DNA of 64,000 nucleotides from positions 5,056,282 to 5,120,281 of the forward strand of contig NZ_CP111085.1 of the NCBI RefSeq assembly GCF_026278345.1. The letters are read 5' to 3'. Positions 8,187-15,540 of the stretch are shown here, one piece after another. How positions within the stretch are numbered: position 1 is the first letter of the stretch; each line of letters opens with the position of its first letter. The DNA is from Tellurirhabdus rosea (lineage in GTDB: Bacteria; Bacteroidota; Bacteroidia; Cytophagales; Spirosomataceae). Position numbers and translations under genes: made by a program. The notes below the pieces were generated by a model, which was not told the DNA's origin, did no database searches, and saw nothing but the letters and a program-made list of their open reading frames with translations.

Positions 8187-10391
8187 ATGATTCGCCTACG
8201 AACGTTTACCACCAGCTTTTTCCTCTTCCTTTCGGGGGCTGTGGCGCTCGCGCAGGGACCTCTTCAGTACGTGGACCCGCTCATCGGAACGGCTCCCGCC
8301 ACCACCGAAAGCGCCCGAAAACACAGCGAAGCGGGGTCGGAACTGAAGGGGCAGACGTTCCCCGCCGTGGGCCGCCCGTTCGGCATGACCCAGTGGACGC
8401 CCGAAACCCGGCCTACGGAGCAGAAATGCATTTCGCCTTATTACTACGATGACAAACGGCTGACCGGCTTTCGCGGAAGTCACTGGATGAGCGGCAGTTG
8501 TACGCAGGATTACGGCAGCGTGACGCTCATGCCGTTCACCACCGATAAGCCCGACACGCTCCGGCAGATGCGCGCCCGCCCGACGTCGCGGTTCAGCCAC
8601 GCGACCGAAAAAGCCACCCCCGCTTACTACCGCGTCCGGCTGGATGATTTCGATGTGGTTGCCGAACTTACGGCGTCGGTGCGCTCGGGGCTGCTGCGGT
8701 TCATCTTCCCGGCGGGGAAACCGGGGTTTGTCTACGTCCATCCGAACAGCGACGAAAAGCAGGGCTTTGTGGCCTGGGACCCCGCCCGCAACGAAGTCTA
8801 CGGCTACAATCCGGTCCACCGCATTTACCAGGGCTGGGGCAAACCGGCGGGCTTCAGCGGCTACTTCGTCATCCGTTTCAACCAGCCTTTCGAACCGGGG
8901 CAATCGGTACCGGGCGGGCAGCAGACGGTGGTCGCTTTCCCGAAAGGCGGAGTGGTGCAGGCCCGGGTGGGCACCTCGTTCACCAGCCTGAAAGCGGCCC
9001 GGGAAAATCTGGAAGCCGAGATCAAAGAACCCGATTTTGACGGCCTGCGGCGACAGAGCGAGGCGGTCTGGAACCAGACGCTCGGCAAGGTTCAGGTCAA
9101 AGGCGGCTCACCGGAAGAGAGGGTCAAATTTTACACGGCCCTGTACCACTGCTACCAGCTGCCCCGCATCGTGAGCGACGTAGACGGGTCTTACCCCGGT
9201 TTTGCGCAGGACACGACCGTTCATAAGGCCGTCGGCTTCGACTATTACGATGATTTTTCGATGTGGGACACCTACCGCGCCCTGCACCCGCTGATGACGA
9301 TTCTGGAACCCCAGCGGAGCCTGCACATGGTGAAGTCGCTGGTGGCGAAGGCGGAGCAGGGGGGCTGGATGCCGATTTTTCCGGCCTGGAACAATTACAC
9401 GGCGGCCATGATCGGCGACCACGTCAGCACCATGATTGCCGACGCCTACGGCCGGGGCATTCGCGGTTTTGACGCCGAAAAAGCCTACCGCTACATGCGC
9501 CAGAACGCTTTCGAAAGCCCCAGCCGCGAAGAGTACCTGGACGGCCGGGGCCGCCGCGCGCTGCCTTCCTACCTCAAATACAACTACATCCCGCTGGAAG
9601 ATTCGGTCTGGGACGCCTTTCACAAGCGCGAACAGGTTTCCCGCACCCTCGAATACGCGCTGGACGATTTTGCACTCGCACAACTGGCCAAAGCACTTGG
9701 CAAAACAGCCGATTATGAGGCATTAATGAAACGCGCCCAAAACTACCGCAACGTGTTTGATCCCCAAACCGGATTTGTCAGGGGCCGTCACGCGGATGGT
9801 CGCTGGGTGGAGCCGTTCAAGCCTTACGAAAAAGCGTCGTACATCTGCGAAGGCACCCCTTACCATTACACCTGGTACGTGCCGCAGAATGTGGAGGGGC
9901 TGATTGGCCTGATGGGCGGAACAGAAAAATACCTCGACAAGCTAAACACGTTTTTCGATAAGGGGCACTACTGGCACGGCAATGAAACGGACCATCAGGC
10001 TTCGTATCTGTTTCCCTTTGCCGGACAGGCGCACAAAACGCAGGAGTGGGTGCGGCGCATCGTCCGCGAAGAGTACGGCACGGGTCCGGGCGGCCTGAGC
10101 GGCAACGAAGACGCCGGGCAAATGTCGGCCTGGCTGGTGTGTTCGATGATGGGATTTTATCCGGTCTGTCCCGGCAAACCGGAGTACGTGCTGGGCAGCC
10201 CGTCGTTTGCGGAAGTGCGGATTGAGCCGGCTCCCGGCAAAAAACCGTTCGTCATCCAGGCGGCTGGCAACAGCCCCGATACGCCTTTCATCCAGTCCAT
10301 GCAACTGAACGGCAAACCCTTCACCGGCTACCTGCTGCCCCACAAAACGATCGTGGACGGGGGGATGCTGAAAATGAAAATGATTGAATGA
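8187..10391 (+). CDS. GH92 family alpha-1,2-mannosidase
   Basis: A 734-residue secreted glycoside hydrolase of family 92, with a signal peptide (FFLFLSGAVALAQ). The mature N-terminus has the family start YVDPLIGTAP and FPAVGRPFGMTQWTPET. The catalytic domain shows FSMWDTYRALHPL, GGWMPIFPAWNNYTAAMIGDH, GNETDHQASYLFPFAGQ and GLSGNEDAGQMSAW, all typical of GH92. These calcium-dependent enzymes cut terminal alpha-mannose by inversion. It probably works in the periplasm or at the cell surface. It stands alone, not beside SusCD, and is divergent from agmatine deiminase. Its last codons and stop (ATG ATT GAA TGA) fall inside the arm of hairpin element B. Confidence 0.95.
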   Translation: MIRLRTFTTSFFLFLSGAVALAQGPLQYVDPLIGTAPATTESARKHSEAGSELKGQTFPAVGRPFGMTQWTPETRPTEQKCISPYYYDDKRLTGFRGSHWMSGSCTQDYGSVTLMPFTTDKPDTLRQMRARPTSRFSHATEKATPAYYRVRLDDFDVVAELTASVRSGLLRFIFPAGKPGFVYVHPNSDEKQGFVAWDPARNEVYGYNPVHRIYQGWGKPAGFSGYFVIRFNQPFEPGQSVPGGQQTVVAFPKGGVVQARVGTSFTSLKAARENLEAEIKEPDFDGLRRQSEAVWNQTLGKVQVKGGSPEERVKFYTALYHCYQLPRIVSDVDGSYPGFAQDTTVHKAVGFDYYDDFSMWDTYRALHPLMTILEPQRSLHMVKSLVAKAEQGGWMPIFPAWNNYTAAMIGDHVSTMIADAYGRGIRGFDAEKAYRYMRQNAFESPSREEYLDGRGRRALPSYLKYNYIPLEDSVWDAFHKREQVSRTLEYALDDFALAQLAKALGKTADYEALMKRAQNYRNVFDPQTGFVRGRHADGRWVEPFKPYEKASYICEGTPYHYTWYVPQNVEGLIGLMGGTEKYLDKLNTFFDKGHYWHGNETDHQASYLFPFAGQAHKTQEWVRRIVREEYGTGPGGLSGNEDAGQMSAWLVCSMMGFYPVCPGKPEYVLGSPSFAEVRIEPAPGKKPFVIQAAGNSPDTPFIQSMQLNGKPFTGYLLPHKTIVDGGMLKMKMIE

Positions 10392-10483
10392 TTGAATGAC
10401 TGAATGACTGAATAGCTCCGCAGTGCTAAGATTGGCGGAGCTATTCTTCAGTCATTCAGTCATTCAGCCATTCAATCATTCAA
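10384..10483. repeat. long imperfect hairpin, element B (100 bp)
   Basis: Arms 10384-10421 and 10435-10483 pair around a 13-nt loop. Each arm is made of the 8-nt word tgaatgac/tgaatgat repeated three to five times, with one extra unit on the right. The inner stem is aatagctccgc/gcggagctatt. It carries the stop codons of both convergent genes: the GH92 TGA and the TGA of the 10480-12153 gene. Confidence 0.92.
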
Positions 10484-12153
10484 AATTTCCCCCCCGTCCG
10501 GCTCTGAATCACCCGCTTGACGGCCTTGTTTTTGAAATTATCCTCCTGCACCATCGACGCGCGGCCGAGGAAGATTTCGTCGCCGACCAGGGCGATGTCC
10601 GTGTAGAACCGGTACCCTTTGTCAAGATACCGTACTTTCATCCGGGTCACTTCGCCGGGTTTGCCGTACGGTTTAGTGGCGGCGATCAGAATCTGGTTGC
10701 CGTTGACGATGGCCCGGGCATACGGCAATCGGTTCACTTTGAGCTGATTGGCCGAGTACCGAACCCAGGTCTTGCCGCCGTCAAAGGAACATTCCGTCTG
10801 TTCGTTCAGGTACTCTTCCTGGCCGTTGAACAGATCGCCGTGGTGTTTGAACAGCCGCCAGAGTCCGTGGAGGTAATGCTCGTAGCAGGCGTACACCCGA
10901 TCGTTGCCAAGGCCAACCATGTCGGGAGTAGGGGCCTGGTCGGGAACGAGGTCGCGCCAGTCGTCCCAGAGGACGGCCCCGTACGCGCCGGTAAACCAGT
11001 AGAAAATGGCGGTGCCTTCGGCAATGGCGGGCGGGGCGGCGTGTTCGGCCTTGCTGCTGTTGGGAAACTGCCCGCTCTGGGTGTTGAACATCCACTGCCA
11101 GGCGATCCGTTTCTGAGGCGCAAAACGCAGGTTCACTTCCTGTTCATGCAGCATCCCGGCCAGCCAGTGGCGGTCGCTTTCGCCCGAATGGTCGATGGTA
11201 TAATCGAAGTCCGGGTAGACGTAATAAACCCCCGGCATCTGAAAATCGCACATCGAACCGAACGATTTTCCTTCAATATCGTCGGGCATGCCCCGCTGGC
11301 GTGAACTGCGGGTGTGGCGGGCGGGCATCGTCCAGAGCCAGTGCGGCGCCGCCCGGAAATCCGACGAACGCGAATAGCCGTAGCCGTTCAGCGGCACGGG
11401 GTTGATCGAGCCGATCAGCGTCTGCGAACTGACCTTTTCCCGCAGCGTTTTCATCAGGTACACGTATAGGTTGACGTGGTCCTGCTGGTTTTCGCTGTTC
11501 GCCCATTCATTCTCCACATCGAGCAGAATAAGGCCGTAGCTACCCAGCGGAGCCGAGCCGTTGCAGTCGTTGTAGGTCTGGCAGCCGTACCGAAAGGGCT
11601 CTACGGCCGCGTACAGGCTGTTCTGGTAATTGGGGTCGCCGGGCGGGCGGCGGTAAAAAGTGGTGCTGGCGTGGTCGCTGCTCCGGGCCCATCCCAGGCC
11701 GTACGGAGCGTCGCCGAAGTACTGACCGGGAATCCAGTAGGCCCGCTGGCTGAGCTTGAGGCGGCTTTTCCAGGCGCCGGTTTTGGGCATGTACGGATTG
11801 TTGATTTCTTCGGGAACCATCCGCGTCTGGTCGATGGACGAAAAACCGCGCCGGAACAGCTTGGACCAGTCCTGGCTGACGTGCAGATTTCGGCCTGCCC
11901 CGCAGAATGTCAGGCTTTTGGCCGCGGGCAGGGTGAAGTCGCCCACCACATCAATGTTGTAGTACCCTTTCCGCGTTGTGGGCGTAAACGTGGCCCGTGG
12001 GGTCGGCGTCAGGGTCGAAAGGGTGGGAAGGACATTCTGCAGCCGCGAGCCGGGGTCAGAAGCCGGGGTCTGCCCGCTGGCCGCCGAGAGCGCGCCGAGC
12101 AGCGTACCGGTCAGTAAAGAAAGTTTTACAAGCTTACAAGTGAGTAGATTCAT
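10480..12153 (-). CDS. secreted protein of unknown function, possibly glycoside-hydrolase-like
   Basis: A 557-residue protein with a signal peptide (LSLLTGTLLGALSAASGQ). I do not recognise a named family. The middle part has features common in TIM-barrel glycoside hydrolases: GLILLDVENEWANSENQQD, where acidic residues follow a hydrophobic strand, then TLIGSINPVPLNGYGY, YYVYPDFDY and KRIAWQWMF. Aromatic residues are frequent. The C-terminal quarter (GGKTWVRYSANQLKVNRLPY, ILIAATKPYG) looks beta-rich. A surface carbohydrate-active or carbohydrate-binding role is an inference from composition only. It lies between the two agmatine-pathway genes, converges on GH92, and ends in hairpin element B. 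Confidence 0.8.
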   Translation of the reverse strand: MNLLTCKLVKLSLLTGTLLGALSAASGQTPASDPGSRLQNVLPTLSTLTPTPRATFTPTTRKGYYNIDVVGDFTLPAAKSLTFCGAGRNLHVSQDWSKLFRRGFSSIDQTRMVPEEINNPYMPKTGAWKSRLKLSQRAYWIPGQYFGDAPYGLGWARSSDHASTTFYRRPPGDPNYQNSLYAAVEPFRYGCQTYNDCNGSAPLGSYGLILLDVENEWANSENQQDHVNLYVYLMKTLREKVSSQTLIGSINPVPLNGYGYSRSSDFRAAPHWLWTMPARHTRSSRQRGMPDDIEGKSFGSMCDFQMPGVYYVYPDFDYTIDHSGESDRHWLAGMLHEQEVNLRFAPQKRIAWQWMFNTQSGQFPNSSKAEHAAPPAIAEGTAIFYWFTGAYGAVLWDDWRDLVPDQAPTPDMVGLGNDRVYACYEHYLHGLWRLFKHHGDLFNGQEEYLNEQTECSFDGGKTWVRYSANQLKVNRLPYARAIVNGNQILIAATKPYGKPGEVTRMKVRYLDKGYRFYTDIALVGDEIFLGRASMVQEDNFKNKAVKRVIQSRTGGKF

Positions 12154-12165
12154 TCAATTATCAGA

Positions 12166-12173
12166 CAAAGGTA
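12166..12173 (-). promoter_or_regulatory. candidate Bacteroidota -7 box (TACCTTTG)
   Basis: TACCTTTG on the minus strand lies 12 nt upstream of the ATG at 12153. A TTTG at 12193-12190 lies 16 nt further upstream, slightly closer than the usual -33 spacing. Confidence 0.45.
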
Positions 12174-12202
12174 ATCCCTTTGCTGTACGCAAACACCGTG
12201 CT

Positions 12203-12248
12203 AAAAAGCAAAAAAGCCAGCTGATAATCGCCGGCTTTTTTGCTTTTT
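12203..12248. terminator. bidirectional intrinsic terminator
   Basis: The stem aaaaagcaaaaaagcc pairs with ggcttttttgcttttt around a tgataatc loop. The T-rich arm overlaps the stop codon of the N-carbamoylputrescine amidase gene. It separates that gene from the unknown secreted protein downstream. Confidence 0.85.
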
Positions 12249-13134
12249 ATTCGTCAATGTATCGTCTGGTAATTGCCTGATACGAATCAACCCGCCGGTC
12301 GCGGAAGTAGGGCCATGTGGTTCGGTACTTGTCCGTCAGATTAAGATCAACTTCCTGAACGTGAACAGTCTCTTCCTCATGCGGGGCCAGATACAGCAGC
12401 GTGCCGTGCGGATTGGCGACAAACGAGCCGCCCCAGAATTTCTGTTCGGCTTCCTGCCCGACCCGGTTCACGGCCACCACGTGCACGCCGTTGGCGATGG
12501 CGTGGCCGCGCTGGATGGTTTGCCAGGCACTGTACTGCTCTTCGTTGACCTTCGGGTCCGGCTCGGTGGTGTCCCAGCCGATGGCCGTGGGGTAGAACAG
12601 GATTTCGGCGCCCATCAGGGCCGTGATGCGGGCGGCCTCCGGGTACCACTGGTCCCAGCAGATCAACACGCCGATTCGGGCATATTGGGTATCGAAAACC
12701 CGGTAGCCGGTGTCGCCGGGCGAGGCGTCGCCCGGAGTAAAGTAGAACTTCTCGTAATACCCTGGGTCGTCGGGAATGTGCATTTTGCGGTACTTGCCGA
12801 GGTAGGACCCGTCGGCGTCCAGCACGGCCGTGGTGTTGTGATAGAGTCCCTGCGCCCGCTTTTCAAAGAGCGAGGCAATGATGACCGTCCCCGTTTCCCG
12901 GGCTACTTCGGCCAGCCGGTCGGTCGTCGGACCGGGAATGGCTTCGGCCAGAGAGAAATTATGGTGGTCTTCCACGTCGCAGAAGTACAGCGAACGAAAG
13001 AGTTCCTGCAAACACACAATCTGCGCGCCCTGAGCCGCAGCCTTCCGGATTCCCTCAATCGCTTTCGCGGTGTTGGCTTCCTGATCGGCCGAACACGACA
13101 TCTGCACCAGACCGATTTTTACTTTTTTGGACAT
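12247..13134 (-). CDS. aguB: N-carbamoylputrescine amidase (carbon-nitrogen hydrolase family)
   Basis: A 295-residue nitrilase-superfamily enzyme. The catalytic triad is visible as Glu44 (CLQELF), Lys117 (YLGKYRKMHIP) and Cys159 (VLICWDQWYPE). The sequence DDPGYYEKFYFTPGD and PTAIGWDTTEPDP are typical of the N-carbamoylputrescine amidase branch. It converts N-carbamoylputrescine to putrescine, carbon dioxide and ammonia in the cytoplasm, the step after agmatine deiminase (6967-8043). The two genes are on the same strand but not in one operon. Element C lies upstream and an intrinsic terminator lies downstream. Confidence 0.95.
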   Translation of the reverse strand: MSKKVKIGLVQMSCSADQEANTAKAIEGIRKAAAQGAQIVCLQELFRSLYFCDVEDHHNFSLAEAIPGPTTDRLAEVARETGTVIIASLFEKRAQGLYHNTTAVLDADGSYLGKYRKMHIPDDPGYYEKFYFTPGDASPGDTGYRVFDTQYARIGVLICWDQWYPEAARITALMGAEILFYPTAIGWDTTEPDPKVNEEQYSAWQTIQRGHAIANGVHVVAVNRVGQEAEQKFWGGSFVANPHGTLLYLAPHEEETVHVQEVDLNLTDKYRTTWPYFRDRRVDSYQAITRRYIDE

Positions 13135-13162
13135 TCCCTGGATTGAAAAATTTACGTTGATT

Positions 13163-13255
13163 GTTTCTCGCAGTTTACGGTGATTTCAGACGCAGATTAT
13201 CGCAGAAAAAATCTGTAAAATCTGCGTCTGAAATCACCGTAAATCTGCGAGAAAC
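13163..13255. repeat. long imperfect hairpin, element C (93 bp)
   Basis: Arms 13163-13205 and 13212-13254 pair over about 43 bp with a short loop. The wording is ctgcgtctgaaatcaccgta and relatives. It lies between the start of the amidase gene (13134) and the stop of glycosyltransferase 9 (13292), downstream of the latter. Confidence 0.92.
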
Positions 13256-13291
13256 TAGCCTTCTAATACCAAAAAGAAGAAAAAAGTTCGC

Positions 13292-14296
13292 TCACGGCCG
13301 TCCCGTGCGGGCGCTGCGTTTCAGCTCGCGGATGTCGAACTCAAACGACAACTCGTTCATGCACCTGAAATGGCCGAGCGGGCATTTTTCGTAGCCGATG
13401 CGGGAGCAGGGCCGGCAGCCGAGGTTGTTGTTTTCCAGAATGACGAAACTGGTTTTGTACGGATACATACCCAGGTAGGGCGTCGTATTGCCCCAGATGG
13501 AATACACCTTTTTCTTCAGCGCCGCGGCGATGTGCATCAGGCCCGTATCGTGGCTGAAGACGATCTTCGCCATCTGGAGCAGTGAGGCCGACTGGTTGAG
13601 GTTGTATTTGCCGCAGGCGTTGTAAATCAGGTAATCGCCCAGTTCCTGCCGGATGGCTTCGCCCGTTTCGGCGTCTTCCTTGCCGCCGAGCAGCACAATC
13701 GGAAAGTCGATTTTCCGGCACAGTTCGATCAGGCGGGGCAGGGGCAGCTTCTTGGTGGCGTGCTGTCCGCCGATGGCAAACGCCACAAACCGGTGGCGGT
13801 GCGTTTCGGGCAGCCATTCCGGCTCCACCTGGTCGCGGTAAGGAATGAAATAATCCAGCCCCTGGTCGTCATTCAGCACGTTGAACGGCCGGACGGTAGC
13901 CATGTAGCGGTCCACGATATGCACCGGCGGCATGACGTTGATTTTCAGCCGCACGTACAGCCATTTCCGGAAATTCAGTTTGTCGAAGGTGCGCGACGGC
14001 ACGCCCAGCCGGAGTTTGATGAGCGACGACCGCAGGTTGTTGTGCAGGTCGATGATGTAGTCGAAACGCTCCGCCCGAAGCTGCCGGATGAGGTCGTTGA
14101 GCGACCCGTCGAGGTAGTGGCACTGGTCGATGTACGGATTGTTTTCGACCAGCGACCGGTACGACGCTTTGGTACAGAAATGTACTTCCGCCCCCGGCAC
14201 CTGTTGTTTCAGGCAGCGGACTACCGGCGTCGTCAGCACGATGTCGCCGATCGACGAAAACCGAATGATGAGAAACTTGGGGGACGTGGTACGCAT
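13292..14296 (-). CDS. glycosyltransferase family 9 (heptosyltransferase-like)
   Basis: A 334-residue GT9 protein. The N-terminus has FLIIRFSSIGDIVLTTPVVR, the classic start of ADP-heptose:LPS heptosyltransferases, and the C-terminal Rossmann domain has KIVFSHDTGLMHIAAALKKK followed by IWGNTTP. A cysteine-rich tail (GCRPCSRIGYEKCPLGHFRC) is common in this family. It probably transfers a sugar to lipopolysaccharide core or another surface glycan at the inner face of the inner membrane. The exact donor is not determined. It stands alone, with a candidate promoter directly upstream and element C downstream. Confidence 0.92.
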   Translation of the reverse strand: MRTTSPKFLIIRFSSIGDIVLTTPVVRCLKQQVPGAEVHFCTKASYRSLVENNPYIDQCHYLDGSLNDLIRQLRAERFDYIIDLHNNLRSSLIKLRLGVPSRTFDKLNFRKWLYVRLKINVMPPVHIVDRYMATVRPFNVLNDDQGLDYFIPYRDQVEPEWLPETHRHRFVAFAIGGQHATKKLPLPRLIELCRKIDFPIVLLGGKEDAETGEAIRQELGDYLIYNACGKYNLNQSASLLQMAKIVFSHDTGLMHIAAALKKKVYSIWGNTTPYLGMYPYKTSFVILENNNLGCRPCSRIGYEKCPLGHFRCMNELSFEFDIRELKRSARTGRP

Positions 14297-14303
14297 CAGA
14301 CTC

Positions 14304-14311
14304 CAAAATTA
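14304..14311 (-). promoter_or_regulatory. candidate Bacteroidota -7 box (TAATTTTG)
   Basis: TAATTTTG on the minus strand lies 7 nt upstream of the GT9 ATG at 14296. A transcript from here would have an almost absent leader. No clear -33 box. Confidence 0.4.
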
Positions 14312-14457
14312 CGGCTTTCCGCTTAAAGTTCAGGAGCCGGAAAGGTGTTCTTTGATACAGACGCGAAAAAAATCGAAAAGGTTGTAAAAAAGTTGAAGTT
14401 TAAACTATAAGGTCAACGGGCTGGTCGGTGCGGCAGCATGCGGAGCCCCGAACGCCC

Positions 14458-15537
14458 TCAGAACTCCCACCAGCGGGGACGATTTGGTGTCCGGAAAGAG
14501 TTGTTCTCACAGACCACGCAGGCCCGCGAGGGCTGGCCGAAATCCACCTGCCGCTGGGCGGGCGGGGAGACCCGGATGTCCCGCCGGTCGACGTACAGCG
14601 GCATGACCGTGACCCCGGCGGCACCAAAGTAGCCGAACACCAGCTCTTCCGGACTGGCCAGCGAACGGACGTTGCCCCGCAGAGCCGCCGGAGCCGGGTC
14701 GAAGAGGCCGCCCGTGGACTGGGTCAGCTTTTTGGCCGAATTCAGAAATTCGAACGCTCCTTTGCTGAGGTGCTGCTGTTCCACTTCGAGATAATACCGG
14801 CTGCTGCTGGTGTAGGGCACCCGCACAATGGACTGGCGACTCAGGGTATTGCCGTTGATCAGCGCGTCGGAATTGATGTTGATGCAGCCGTTGCAGCGGA
14901 CAATCTCCCAGCAGTTCGTGCAGCACGGATAATCCAGAAAAACATTGTCCTGACCCGGCGGCGACACCGTCCGGCAGGCGTAGATCTGGTTGTAGTGAAC
15001 CCAGCTCCAGCGGTAGTAATTGTCGGTTTCCTTAGGGTCGTCGAGGTCGGCATACACGTCCCAGCCGTGGACGTCGTTGACGGCGATGGAGAGCGGGTTC
15101 TGCCGGTATTCGTAATACAGTTTTTTGATTGGCACGGGCGCGCGCAGCAGTTCCGGCGCCGATTCGTACCGTTTGCCGTCGGCCGTCTGGATGCTGAGGG
15201 TGTAGGTCCGGCCTGCCACGCCCCGAAAGCCCGCGGGGGTGGCATAGGTGCCTTTATCGGCCGTTTCGGTCAGCGGCTGGCGGTTGTTGAGGTTGTCGGT
15301 GATGACCAGTGTGGCGCCGATTTCCACCAGATTCAGGGCGGCATTGGTATAATCGGCCGTCCGGGTCAGCCGCACGTAATGCGGACCGGGCTGGTCGGTA
15401 ATCTGGCCGTCCACGACCAGCGCGCGGGGCATGGTCGCTACTTCCGGCTGGAAAGGCGTGACGCAGGAAACGGCCAGGAGCAGAAAAAGCAGGGCGGGAG
15501 TAGCGCAGGAAGAGAGAAAACGGCTCAGCTTTTTCAT
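14458..15537 (-). CDS. DUF4249 lipoprotein paired with a TonB receptor
   Basis: A 359-residue protein with a lipoprotein signal (LLLAVSCVTPF). The body matches the DUF4249 pattern known from Bacteroidota: LVVDGQITDQPGPHYVRLTRTADY early, VVGR-like RGVAGRTYTLSIQTADGKRY, and a C-terminal GNVRSLASPEELVFGYFGAAG. A cluster of cysteines (YPCCTNCWEIVRCNGC) is characteristic. DUF4249 proteins almost always follow a TonB-dependent receptor gene, as here, with a 3-bp gap. They are thought to be surface lipoproteins that act with the receptor. The substrate is unknown. Confidence 0.9.
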   Translation of the reverse strand: MKKLSRFLSSCATPALLFLLLAVSCVTPFQPEVATMPRALVVDGQITDQPGPHYVRLTRTADYTNAALNLVEIGATLVITDNLNNRQPLTETADKGTYATPAGFRGVAGRTYTLSIQTADGKRYESAPELLRAPVPIKKLYYEYRQNPLSIAVNDVHGWDVYADLDDPKETDNYYRWSWVHYNQIYACRTVSPPGQDNVFLDYPCCTNCWEIVRCNGCININSDALINGNTLSRQSIVRVPYTSSSRYYLEVEQQHLSKGAFEFLNSAKKLTQSTGGLFDPAPAALRGNVRSLASPEELVFGYFGAAGVTVMPLYVDRRDIRVSPPAQRQVDFGQPSRACVVCENNSFRTPNRPRWWEF

Positions 15538-15540
15538 GAA

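Noticed and set aside
14297-14457. Terminator or small gene between GT9 and the DUF4249 gene
   Set aside because: I found no stable stem with a U-tract and no open frame with coding character in this 160-bp gap.
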